DNA of 24,551 nt from JANXSF01 sp043755435. Lineage in GTDB: Bacteria; Acidobacteriota; Terriglobia; Bryobacterales; Bryobacteraceae. How positions within the stretch are numbered: the stretch's first letter is position 1; each line of letters begins with the position of its first letter. Positions 14,282 to 23,900 of this stretch are shown here, one piece after another. The stretch is from NCBI GenBank assembly GCA_043755435.1, contig JAYUSZ010000295.1, positions 1 through 24,551 on the forward strand. Reading direction: 5' to 3'. A model generated the notes under the pieces. It had not been told where the DNA came from. It searched no databases and saw nothing but the letters and a program-made list of their open reading frames with translations. The translations under genes were made by a program, and so were the position numbers.

Positions 14282-16827
14282 AGATTCCGTTTGCCGCAGT
14301 ATTGTTGCTTGGCATATTAGGCGGCGATGCAGCTGAAGCGGCATATCCATTACCGTTCACCTTTGACCGTCTAAAGGCTTTAGCCGAGGCTGCTCAACGT
14401 CAAGCTCCAGAAGTAATTCGTGCCGAATTACAACAAACCGCAACACAGGCGCAAACCAAGGGCGATCTACTTTCAGAAGCCTATATACACGTGGGGCTGG
14501 CTCTATTAGACGATTCCCAAGGTCATCATGCTGCCGCTGAAACATTCTTACGACAAGCGGGGAAATTGGCTGAAACAAATGGCGATGCTGCATTCTTGGG
14601 CCGTATGGCTTTGTGGTTGGCAAAGGAAAGGATCACAGTTTCAACTCCCTCTGCCGGAACCATTTATTGGGGACGGCTGGCTGAGAATGAATTTCGGGCT
14701 TCAGGGGATGCCCGGAGTCTAGCCATTACATTGGATGTACTTGCCGCTGCGACGGCTAGCGGACCTGCACGACGCAAACTAATTGATGAAGCTTTGTTGG
14801 CCGCCATAAGATCTGGCGATGCTGTTCTTATCGCCAAAATCCAAGCCAGCAAGGGGCAAGCTTTGCGTTTGTCCGGCGATTTCAGGGGAGCAATTGAGAA
14901 TCTACGCGCTGCCAGTTCACAGTTAGAAGAGCTAGGTGAGCCCGGCGAGGCGGGACTTGCCTATTTGGCTTTGGCCCGGTCCTACTTAATGCACGGACAA
15001 GATGCAGAGGCGATGTTTGCTTTGCAACGCGGCGAAGCACTACTGAAGAAAATCGGCGATAACGTAAGCATGATTGCAGCAATGCAGCAAACCGGAACGT
15101 TTCTTGCCGCCATGGGGCAGCGAGACAAAGCCATTGAAGTTTTGGAGACTGTGCGCAAGTACGCAGAGGATCCGCAAGCTCCAAGGGCCATCCGCATGCG
15201 GATGGCCGGAGTGGCATTAGGTTACGCGAACTTAGGTGACTACAAAAAAGCCGCAGACTTTGCTCAGAAACTTCTGGATGACTTTCCCAGCCGGGCACCT
15301 TTAGCAACCTATTGGATTCTAAGTTCAGCGTATTTCCATCTAAAACGATATCCGGAATCGATAGATGTTGCGACGCGCGGGATTAACCGGTCTGAAGATC
15401 CGCAATCCATCACCAACCTTTTGGCACATCGATGGCGGGCGCGTTCTCTGGATCAACTTGGCCGATTCGATGAAGCCGCAAAGGATATGCTGGAGGCCGT
15501 CCGTCTGCAGGATGCCGTTCGCACAAAGTTAATGCCAGACGATGAATCAAAGCGCGCGTTTGGCGATTCGCTAGAACATTTTACTGACGATGCGATTGCT
15601 ATTTTGTGGCACGCCGGAAGGCAAGCGGATGCCTTGACCGTTGCAGAACAATCGCGCGGCCGTGCCTTTTTGGACTTGATTGCCAGCCGCGACTCGCAAC
15701 GGAATTCTGCGGACACAGTGCCGCATTCAAGGCTTGCCAGTAGTGCCTTTGCCACTTCACCTACTGCTGACCAACTGAAGGCTTTGGCGGTCAAAAGGAA
15801 AGAGTCAATTCTTGCTTATTGGGTGCATCCTCAAGCCACTTACATTTGGTTGGTGAGTTCAGATGGAAAGATCCACGGAGCACGCACCGGAATTACGGAT
15901 AGCCAATTACGGCGGCTGGTAGACCGCGCACGTTCTTTTTCCTATAAACCAGATCTTCAGGCTTGGCGGGAGTTACATCGGCTTATCATTCAACCAGTTC
16001 AGCAATGGCTTCCGAAAAGTTCAGGATCGTTACTAAGTGTGCTGCCACACGATAGCTTGTTGCAACTTCCATTTGCGGCTTTGCTGGATACTACAGGCCA
16101 TTACCTGGTTGAGCATCATACATTGCGGACAGTCTTCGCGGCCGGATTTCTTGCTGAACCAGTAGGGAACCGGAAAATGATTGGACCAATGGTCTTAATC
16201 GGAGCTCCAACAAATATGCCTTCCGGTGTTTCGGGAAAACCGCTGCCACAGTTACCGGGAGCGAAGAAGGAACTGGACGCGATAGCAGCGCTTTCGCCTC
16301 TCAAAAGTATGTTGATCACAGGTGGAGTTGCACTTGGAAAGCGTGTTTTGGCAGAAGCTCCGGCGGCAAGAGTCATTCACTTTGCCACGCACGCAATTAT
16401 CGACGAAAGCAAACCATTTGAATCCTTCCTGGCTTTGAGTGAGCGCGGAAAGCTGATGGCTTCCGAAATTTATGATTTGCATATAACGGCTGATTTAGTC
16501 GTGCTAAGCTCCTGTCGAAGTGGTTCCGGGCAAGTCTCCGCCGATGGGTTGCTGGGGCTGACTCGAGCATTTCTTTATGCTGGTGCAGCGACGGTGATTG
16601 CTCCGCTGCTGGACATTCCGGATGAACCAACCGTGCGGCTTATTGAGGAATTCTATCGCCAGTATAATTCTGGTGCCACCAAAAGTCGCGCTCTGCGCGC
16701 AGCGCAGCTTAAGTTATTGCATGATTTACGAAGTGGACGGGTTCTTGCTTCTACTCCGGCGGGGTCAATGACATTACCAGAACATCCTGCTTTGTGGGCT
16801 GGGTTCGTGTTGCAGGGTTCAGAATAA
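14278..16827 (+). CDS. Exported TPR-CHAT protein (caspase-like protease domain)
   Basis: 849 residues from the ATG at 14278, which overlaps the anti-sigma stop (ATGA). Seen: a signal-peptide-like N-terminus (MKIPFAAVLLLGILGGDAAEA, cleavage about residue 21), a long alpha-helical TPR solenoid (about 40-480; repeats such as GLAYLALARSYLMHGQDAEA, MAGVALGYANLGDYKKAADF, HRWRARSLDQLGRFDEAAKD), a strand-rich lead-in (ILAYWVHPQATYIWLVSSDG, near 518), then a CHAT domain (about 590-848). The CHAT domain keeps the predicted catalytic dyad His705 (VIHFATHAI) and Cys746 (VVLSSCRSG), with DGLLGLTRAFLYAGAATVIA and ALWAGFVLQG completing the fold. CHAT is a clan-CD, caspase/separase-like peptidase family. Coupling to a sigma/anti-sigma pair suggests a signalling protease; cleavage of the anti-sigma is inference. 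Longer upstream frames would overlap the anti-sigma gene and bury the signal peptide. Confidence 0.88.
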   Translation: MKIPFAAVLLLGILGGDAAEAAYPLPFTFDRLKALAEAAQRQAPEVIRAELQQTATQAQTKGDLLSEAYIHVGLALLDDSQGHHAAAETFLRQAGKLAETNGDAAFLGRMALWLAKERITVSTPSAGTIYWGRLAENEFRASGDARSLAITLDVLAAATASGPARRKLIDEALLAAIRSGDAVLIAKIQASKGQALRLSGDFRGAIENLRAASSQLEELGEPGEAGLAYLALARSYLMHGQDAEAMFALQRGEALLKKIGDNVSMIAAMQQTGTFLAAMGQRDKAIEVLETVRKYAEDPQAPRAIRMRMAGVALGYANLGDYKKAADFAQKLLDDFPSRAPLATYWILSSAYFHLKRYPESIDVATRGINRSEDPQSITNLLAHRWRARSLDQLGRFDEAAKDMLEAVRLQDAVRTKLMPDDESKRAFGDSLEHFTDDAIAILWHAGRQADALTVAEQSRGRAFLDLIASRDSQRNSADTVPHSRLASSAFATSPTADQLKALAVKRKESILAYWVHPQATYIWLVSSDGKIHGARTGITDSQLRRLVDRARSFSYKPDLQAWRELHRLIIQPVQQWLPKSSGSLLSVLPHDSLLQLPFAALLDTTGHYLVEHHTLRTVFAAGFLAEPVGNRKMIGPMVLIGAPTNMPSGVSGKPLPQLPGAKKELDAIAALSPLKSMLITGGVALGKRVLAEAPAARVIHFATHAIIDESKPFESFLALSERGKLMASEIYDLHITADLVVLSSCRSGSGQVSADGLLGLTRAFLYAGAATVIAPLLDIPDEPTVRLIEEFYRQYNSGATKSRALRAAQLKLLHDLRSGRVLASTPAGSMTLPEHPALWAGFVLQGSE

Positions 16828-16854
16828 GTTTCTTCCATCCGGCGGGTGCTTCCC

Positions 16855-16877
16855 GTAGAAGGTATGAGGCTTTCTAC
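16855..16877 (+). promoter_or_regulatory. Hairpin presenting the ribosome binding site of the small Tat-type protein gene
   Basis: GTAGAAGG (16855-16862) can pair with CTTTCTAC (16870-16877), eight pairs including one G-U, closing a seven-base loop TATGAGG (16863-16869). The loop contains GAGG, the only good ribosome binding site for the ATG at 16880, ten bases away. Placement of the site in a loop right before the start suggests translational control, or it may simply be a stable leader structure. Confidence 0.5.
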
Positions 16878-16879
16878 AA

Positions 16880-17440
16880 ATGACATTGACAAGACGAAGT
16901 TTTCTATTTGCTGCTGCTTTAACCTCAAGTGTTGTTTCGGCGCAGAGACGCAGGAGAGTAGTTGTTACTCGGACTCGATTGGTTGTCCACCCCGGGCACC
17001 CGATTCTGCGAGCAGCTAATCGCAACGTTATTGTGCGAACTCCAGGTAAGACCGTGGTTGTTGGGCCACGGCCGTTGTTTCTTCCTATCATTGTATTCTC
17101 CGCTGCGGCGGTTGCAGTTACACTGCCAGCCAAGGATCGCTTATTGTGGCAGGATTCGGAAACCATCCACCGCGATGAAGAATGGGTGGAATCCAATTTC
17201 GGCGTTGACGAACGGGGTGACGCGCTGTACTTGGATATCAACGGCCGCGCGGAACTCGATTTTGCAGACGTAGTTTTCGAAAACGGTGAGGTTCAAGTAG
17301 TGGATTTCAACGAGCGAACCTACGGCAATGGAATTCATCGGCTTCTTGATTTTCCTGGCCGGCGGAATGTGAAGACAATCAGGCTGGTGGCCCGGTCGAA
17401 GAGCGAGCACACTACGTTTCGTGTCTACTTGAGCAAGTGA
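16880..17440 (+). CDS. Small exported protein with Tat-like signal, beta-sandwich-like C-terminus, unknown function
   Basis: 186 residues, no family recognised with confidence. Seen: MTLTRRSFLFAAALTSSVVSA, a twin-arginine-like signal (RRSFL) with a likely AxA-type cleavage; then a very basic RRRRVVVTRTR stretch, a hydrophobic segment (about 65-82, PLFLPIIVFSAAAVAVTL) that may be a membrane helix, and a C-terminal beta-rich region (ADVVFENGEVQVVDFNERTY, then GRRNVKTIRLVARSKSEHTT) that resembles sugar-binding-like or stress-envelope beta-sandwiches only in general style. It lies 52 bases after the CHAT gene in the same direction with its own ribosome binding site, so it may be the fourth gene of the sigma operon. 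Its stop codon directly abuts the stop codon of the convergent receptor gene, with no bases between. Confidence 0.75.
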   Translation: MTLTRRSFLFAAALTSSVVSAQRRRRVVVTRTRLVVHPGHPILRAANRNVIVRTPGKTVVVGPRPLFLPIIVFSAAAVAVTLPAKDRLLWQDSETIHRDEEWVESNFGVDERGDALYLDINGRAELDFADVVFENGEVQVVDFNERTYGNGIHRLLDFPGRRNVKTIRLVARSKSEHTTFRVYLSK

Positions 17441-20400
17441 TTAGAAGTTGTATCGCAAACTCAGTTGAACGTTGCGTTCGCCATTTTTACCGCTGACTTT
17501 CCCGAAAGTTGCGTTTCGTGGATTGGCATCAGCCCCGCCCCAATTGGGATGATTTAGCCAATTGAAAAACTCGGCGCGGAACTGAATACGGTGCTGTTCG
17601 TGCACTGGGAACGATTTGAAAAACGCCAGGTTCCAGTTTTGGAATCCAGGATTATAGAGCTTTGAGTTACGTGACTGCGTCTTCGAGAAACTTCCAAGCG
17701 ATGGTGTTGTGAACAGCGGCTTACCGTCCGAACCAATGGTGCGGAAGAAGAAGTTGGAATCAGCCGCACTCTGGGAAAATTGACGCTCACCACGACCCAA
17801 CGCTGGACTGCCATTAACCTCCCACGGCTGCGGATCGCTACTGCCAATTCCGGCGAAGTCTTCAGCCGTGGCAACGGTGAATGGGGTCCCTGTTTGGAAT
17901 TGAGTCACTCCAGTGAGTTGCCAGCCACCAAGAACTTGCCGGGAAATTCCAGAGGCTTTATTGAAAAATGGGAACTCATAGACAAAGTTCAAAACTGCCA
18001 CATGGCGGGTATCGGTATCGGAGGCACCCCAGAAATTGCTTGCGTCAAAAGCATTGTAGAGCCTTGCGCGAAAATCGGAGCCAGTATCCATGCTCTTCGA
18101 TAATGTGTAAGCTCCTCCAAAACTCAGGCCTCGGGTGAAGCGCCGGTTGACGTCGATTTGTAAGCCATCATATTTGGATCTTGTGGCCATTTCGCGCATG
18201 TCGATTGAGGCAAACCCCTTGTAGGGGCGCAGTACGTTGATGTTGATGCCACGATTGGCTGGATTCTGGGTTGTGCCAAGTGCTGGTTGGTTCAAGTCCC
18301 GAGTTCGTTCCAAATGCAAACCGACGCGGCCGATATACGCCACTGAAACAGTTGTGGCAAATCCCAGTTCGCGTTCGACGGTGAAGTTCCAGTTATAGGC
18401 GGAAGGATTCTTGAACACCGGTTCGGTGGTCATGAAGTAGAAAGGGAAGCCAGCGGTTGTGGCACCACCCGGGCGATCCACTGAGCCGGAAGCAACCGAA
18501 GCTGCTGGTTGAAATGGTGGATTGCCACCCAGCAGGATATTGCCACTCATCCCTGGGCGCGAGAAAAATCTGCCAAAGCCGGCACGAATGGCCGTCTTGG
18601 TATCCCACGAATAAGCTAATCCGATGCGAGGTTGAATATCCAGTTTCTGTTGTTGACCCCAGCTTTTGCTGCCGCCGCTGAAGAGATAATCGAAGGTACC
18701 TTTGCCAGCAACATCAACGCGGCCGATAGCCTCCTGTGGCCATCCATTGCCGGGGATCACGACGCCGTTATAACGCTCGCCGCTTAGAATATAGCCAGTG
18801 CGCGGATCTTGCACAGCAGCCTTGCCTGGGTTGTAACGGGCAGGATCGAAGACTGCGATGTTACGCCAAAGGCTATACCAGAAGGGCGTTTGGAAAGTGT
18901 AGCGAGCGCCCAGTTCAACGCGTAGCTTGGAGGTGGGTTTCCAGGAATCTTGAACGAAAAATTCCAACATCTTGCCGCGGTAAGGAGTATAGGATCGCTT
19001 GCCTACTTCAGCATAGGTATCAAACAAGCCCAATGCTACATTCCCCATGGCCAGGCTACTTGTGGGTGCACCACTGCGTGTATCGGTAAACACGAAGCGG
19101 CCGTTTTGATTATTGGTGCCTCCAGGAACGCCCTGGATATTGATCTGGTCCAAATCGTTCTGCCCGGAATATTCAAACGAAACGCCGACTTTAATAGTGT
19201 GACGGGCTGCCACTTTGGTGATGCTATCAGAGTAAACGTAGATCGGTCCGGCGGATTTCGATGGGTAAGGACTACCATCAAGAGAGCCGAAATTCGATAC
19301 GTTCACAGTGGGAATCTTGTCGCCAATTTCTTTGCCGTCTGGAAAGATATAAGGAAAGTTGATTCCGTATTTTCCACGAGCATAGTTGCCGGTTGTACGA
19401 AGCACGTCAATGCGGACGCGGTCCAGGCTTACGCTCACCAACGCTTCGTTCACCATGGTGGGGCTGATGGTCCAAATGTAGTTTACCGAGGCTGTCTTAT
19501 TGGGCCGATCACTGATGGTTGGTGCCAGATCGAATCCAGTGGTGAAGGCCGTCGTTTGCTGGAAACCGTAGTTCATGTGCCGCACACGAAAGTTATGTTT
19601 TTCCGTGGGAATGAAATCAATTGAGATCGTGTCCTTTCTTTGATTCTGAGGCTGCGGGCGGGTGGTAATAAAGTTATTCGCGCCTTGTAAAAACCCGGGC
19701 GTTGGAGCCGGATAAGTGTTCATGAATGCAACGCCGTTGGGGCTAAGCTGCGAAGTGGGGATAACGTTGTTGGGAAATGGCCGACCCGTTGTGGGATCGT
19801 TTATGGCACGAACTCGGCGGAAGAATGGGTTCGATGCATCCAGTAATTCCGAAAAGTCACCCTTGCGCATTGCCAAGGATGGAACAATTTGGATGCTGGT
19901 GTTTTCCTGCCGGAAGCGGACCAATTCCTGTGCCCACAGGAAAAAGAGTTTATTGCGGGACGTATTCCATTTATTGGGAACATACACAGGACCGCTTATG
20001 TTGTAACCGAACTGATTAAACTTATTAGCCGGGCGAACTTGTCCAGCGCGATTGCGCGCCCAAGTGTTGGCATCCAATTCATTGTTGCGAAAGTATTCGT
20101 AGGCTGCACCGTGGAACTTCTGGCCCCCACTCTTTGTGACTACACGAATCTGACCACCAGCGGCGCGCCCGTATTCGGCAGTGTAATTGGCGGCCAAAAT
20201 TTGCACTTCCTGAACCGTGTCGATATCGGGCACGCCAATACTGGTGTTGTTGCCCCGAGTACGAATGGCCACCGCGCCATCGAATGTGAACATGTTGTCC
20301 TGCGCGCGAGAGCCGTTGATACTTAATCCGGCAAGCGTGGATCCGAAATCAAAGGTCTGCAACGATCCTCCGCGGACTCCAGGTTTAAGTAGCGCAAGGT

Positions 20401-20860
20401 ACAAAACATTGCGTCCGTTCAGCATCATGTTGTCGATCTGCTTACTCTCAATGAGCTTTCCAACGGTTGCAGTTTCAGTTTGGACAGATCCCGCGCTGGC
20501 TGTGACTTCGACAGTTTCCCCAACAGCCCCAACCGTAAGCGTGGCGTCAAGAGTGGCGGCTACGTTCGAATCCAACTTGTTCTGCGTTTTTACGAAACGC
20601 TTGAACCCGGGTGATTCAACAGTAACTGTATAAGTGCCTGAAGGAATACTGGAGATGGCGTAATAACCAGTGTTATTCGACGTGGCTCGGCGTTCCAGTC
20701 CAGTGGCTTCGTTGTGCAAGACGACGGAAGCCGCAACAACAACCGCCCCACTGGGGTCCTTGATGAAACCTGAGACTTGGGCGTTATCGGATTGCGCCAG
20801 AACTGACATCGAGAGTATGGCTGCAACTAGTACATTGGAGAGACCGTTGGGAGTCTTCAT
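17441..20860 (-). CDS. Oar-type TonB-dependent receptor with carboxypeptidase-regulatory domain (1139 aa)
   Basis: Outer-membrane receptor-like protein. Seen: a signal peptide (about residues 1-22, ending SVLAQ), the carboxypeptidase-regulatory domain (AQVSGFIKDPSGAVVVAASV, with GYYAISSIPSGTYTVTVESP; about 26-112), the plug (MLNGRNVLYLALLKPGVRGG; SINGSRAQDNMFTFDGAVAI; RVVTKSGGQKFHGAAYEYFR) and the barrel (FFVQDSWKPTSKLRVELGAR; NFTVERELGFATTVSVAYIG), ending in QLSLRYNF with the expected terminal Phe. The ATG at 20860 has a good ribosome binding site (AGAGGTGA) about four bases upstream, which could pair in a small CACC-AGA-GGTG hairpin. Its start is 46 bases after the stop of the next receptor gene on the same strand, so the two are probably co-transcribed. 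The substrate is unknown; no SusD-type partner or enzyme gene adjoins it. Confidence 0.92.
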   Translation of the reverse strand: MKTPNGLSNVLVAAILSMSVLAQSDNAQVSGFIKDPSGAVVVAASVVLHNEATGLERRATSNNTGYYAISSIPSGTYTVTVESPGFKRFVKTQNKLDSNVAATLDATLTVGAVGETVEVTASAGSVQTETATVGKLIESKQIDNMMLNGRNVLYLALLKPGVRGGSLQTFDFGSTLAGLSINGSRAQDNMFTFDGAVAIRTRGNNTSIGVPDIDTVQEVQILAANYTAEYGRAAGGQIRVVTKSGGQKFHGAAYEYFRNNELDANTWARNRAGQVRPANKFNQFGYNISGPVYVPNKWNTSRNKLFFLWAQELVRFRQENTSIQIVPSLAMRKGDFSELLDASNPFFRRVRAINDPTTGRPFPNNVIPTSQLSPNGVAFMNTYPAPTPGFLQGANNFITTRPQPQNQRKDTISIDFIPTEKHNFRVRHMNYGFQQTTAFTTGFDLAPTISDRPNKTASVNYIWTISPTMVNEALVSVSLDRVRIDVLRTTGNYARGKYGINFPYIFPDGKEIGDKIPTVNVSNFGSLDGSPYPSKSAGPIYVYSDSITKVAARHTIKVGVSFEYSGQNDLDQINIQGVPGGTNNQNGRFVFTDTRSGAPTSSLAMGNVALGLFDTYAEVGKRSYTPYRGKMLEFFVQDSWKPTSKLRVELGARYTFQTPFWYSLWRNIAVFDPARYNPGKAAVQDPRTGYILSGERYNGVVIPGNGWPQEAIGRVDVAGKGTFDYLFSGGSKSWGQQQKLDIQPRIGLAYSWDTKTAIRAGFGRFFSRPGMSGNILLGGNPPFQPAASVASGSVDRPGGATTAGFPFYFMTTEPVFKNPSAYNWNFTVERELGFATTVSVAYIGRVGLHLERTRDLNQPALGTTQNPANRGININVLRPYKGFASIDMREMATRSKYDGLQIDVNRRFTRGLSFGGAYTLSKSMDTGSDFRARLYNAFDASNFWGASDTDTRHVAVLNFVYEFPFFNKASGISRQVLGGWQLTGVTQFQTGTPFTVATAEDFAGIGSSDPQPWEVNGSPALGRGERQFSQSAADSNFFFRTIGSDGKPLFTTPSLGSFSKTQSRNSKLYNPGFQNWNLAFFKSFPVHEQHRIQFRAEFFNWLNHPNWGGADANPRNATFGKVSGKNGERNVQLSLRYNF

Positions 20861-20906
20861 GAATCACCTCTGGTGGCCAATTGTATATCAATCGACGTTG
20901 AACGTT

Positions 20907-23900
20907 TTAGAACTCGAACTTTAGCGCTACCTGCATCACGCGAGGCCCGCCACGGCCACGGTCCACAACTGCAGTGATAAGGCCTCCGCCCAGGGAGTTG
21001 AACTGTTTTTCTGGCAGTTGAAAATTTGGACGATTCAAAGCGTTGAACAGCTCGTAGCGCAGTTGAAAGTTGCGGCGATCGCCGAAGCGAAAATTCTTCA
21101 GCATGGCAAGATTGACGAACTTCTGGCTGGGGCCATCCAGTATATTGCGGCCAGAGTTTCCGAATGTGAAAGGCTTAAAGCCATTAGGGCTAACCTCGCA
21201 GACAGTGCGCGAGCTGCAGCGTGGGACGGCTTCGAAATCGGTGAGGAGATACCAAGGGTAATCTATGCCGCGGCGCCCGACACCGCCATCGGGAATTCCA
21301 GTGCCAATGCGGTTGGGGCGCGACGATTCACCCAAATTGGTATCCACGTTGGCGGAAGTGATTGTCAGCGCCTGTCCACTATAATAAGTGGCGCTGCCAG
21401 ACATTTGCCATCCCCCTACAATTCCGTTGCGCCAGCCACTGGCCTGCGGCAAGAAGCGGCGGCCACGGCCAAAGGGTAGTGGCGTTGAAAAGAGAGCCGT
21501 GATAACCTGACGGCGGTCGAAATCGGACCGTGCGTGCTCTGACTTCAAGTCCCGCGAATTTTGGGCTCCAGAAAATCCGCCTGTTGAGCTACCGCTGATT
21601 TGCGAGGCATCGTCAATTGACTTACTAAATGAATAGTTGAATCGTACGAACGAACCTCTCATTTGACGTCGTAATGATAGCTGCCCGGCGTTGTAGCTAG
21701 AGTTAGCACCGAAAGAATAATAATTGATCGTGTTGATGCCTGCAATGGGGCGAGGAAAAGCAACATTCCCCTGATATAATTCCAAAGACCGAAGTGGTTG
21801 ATTAATGTCGTACTGTCGGCCCAAGTGGCTTCCCTTCGATCCGACAAAGCCCACTTCCATGGCCCAACCCAAACTAAGTTCCCGCTCTATCGTAAGGTTG
21901 TAACTCTGCAGGTCTCCTAACCTTGCATAGGGATCGTAGCCATTTGAGTTAGTGGAATTGCCTTCTGTGGCGCGGCTGTCAGGAAAAGGGTTGGATAGCG
22001 TTACAAGTTTGGTGTCCGAGGCAAGCCGGGTGAACGTCTGGTTCACAGAGAAAGGAAAGCCCGTCATCAACGACGTGCGGATTGGATTGAGTAAGTGGCC
22101 TGTAAAGAAGATGCCATAGCCGCCGCGGATCACCATCATTCGGCGCTGATGAGGTACCCGCCACGCGAAACCAAATCGAGGTGCAAAGTTCACCTTATCG
22201 GCAAAAACCAGGGAACGCGGGCGACCCACATCGCGTGCCAGCACCACCATATTTTGTAAGTTGAAACGGGCTACCCGCTCAGCCAATTGAGGCAGATTTT
22301 TATCGTCAGCTATGATGATCTTGCCCAAGCCTGCGTCGAAGTTGGAAGCTCGGTCGTAGCGATCCACCGGCGGCATATCGAGCTCGTAGCGTAAGCCAAG
22401 GTTAAGAGTCAACGAACGGGTCACCTTATAGTCGTCGCTGATGTAGCTGCCCAAACTAAAGGAACGCAGGTAGTTGCGCGTTGTATCGGCATTTCGGGTA
22501 GTGGATTGCAATTGGCCTAATAGCATGTCACCGATCGAGTGGTTCGTCCAGTTACGCTGAAACGTGAATGTGCCGCGCGCGTTGTCGTAGTATGGCTGAT
22601 TGAATCGGACACGTTCCACATCCCACCCCCACTTCAGCGCATGCTTTGCTTTGATCCAAGTGAATTTGTTACTGGCTAGCAGAACTGTCACCATGTAGTG
22701 CGCCGGCTGTCCAGATGATGACCCGATGGGCAGATAATCCTGTACGGCGAAACGCGGAAACCCTCGCAATAAAGGGTCGTTAGTGGTACCGGTTATGCCT
22801 AGTTGACTGGCAATGTCCTGCCCTTGGAATTTTGCGCTTTCCCTGGTCGCATTGCGGTTGAAGCCGCCACGGACTTCCATGATGAGTGTCGGGCCGAACA
22901 TATGGGTCCAGTCCACGCCCATCAAGTGGCGCGGGTCGTTGGTGTAGTTGGGCCATTGCCCCAATTCGCTTCCTGCAAATGGCGATGTGTTCTTGGCGAT
23001 GCGGTATTGGTGGCGAAAGGAGGTGGAATCCTGCGAACTGAATCGATGATCCAGCTTCACCATGTAACTGTTGAACTGGTCGTCATCCTTGGCCGTTGTT
23101 ATGAAGTTGTTGAACGGATCGGAACGGTTGGGAAGAGGGTAGTAATCCATCAACTTCAACGCAATCGGACTAAAGCGGCTGGCGGGAATGCGGCTGGCGG
23201 GAAAGCAGGCGGCAGCAGAAGTAGCGCTGCAGGTGCCCGTGGCGAGGGGATCTTTCAGGAAAAGCTTGGCACCGGTGACTGGCACCACCGATTGCGAAAA
23301 ATCGCCTTGACGCTGGAGGGCGGTGGGCACACTGCCAATGCTGCTTTGAGTGAGGATCTCGCGGTACCCTTCCCAACTGAACATGAAAAATGTACGGTCG
23401 CGGCGGATTGGCCCGTGGAGCGTTGCGCCATACTGATTTCGCCGCAGTGGTAGTTTCTGTTGGTCGAAGAAAGCTCTAGCATCGAAAATGTCATTGCGGA
23501 TGAACTCAAAAACCTCACCACGAAAGCGGTTGGTGCCTGAGCGAATCACCATGTTCATGACGCCGCCGGCCATGCGGCCGCTTTCTGCGGAAAAGCCAGA
23601 GACCTCCATTTTGAATTCCTGCATGGCGCTCATATTCGGCCGGACTTGAGATGCCGCACCCCGAGGATTGCGGCTGTTGAAGCCATCTACAGAATAATTC
23701 GTGGAGTCTGAACGGGCGCCGTTTACGTTCAAGCCTGACCCCTGACCGCCTTGTGCCATTGGAACAACCCCGGCAACCATCAACGCAAGGTCAACGAAAT
23801 CGCGCCCGTCTAGGGGGATTTCATTGATCTGTTGATTGGTGATCACGTCCCCTTTGATTGCGCCGGATTCAGTATTGATCAGTGGCGGATCAGCCGTTAC

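Noticed and set aside
18950..19624. A 224-codon open frame on the plus strand
   Set aside because: Antisense to a well-supported receptor gene, with no family features or ribosome binding site.
22803..23453. A 216-codon open frame on the plus strand
   Set aside because: Antisense to the plug and early barrel of the 20907-24245 receptor; no recognisable protein features.
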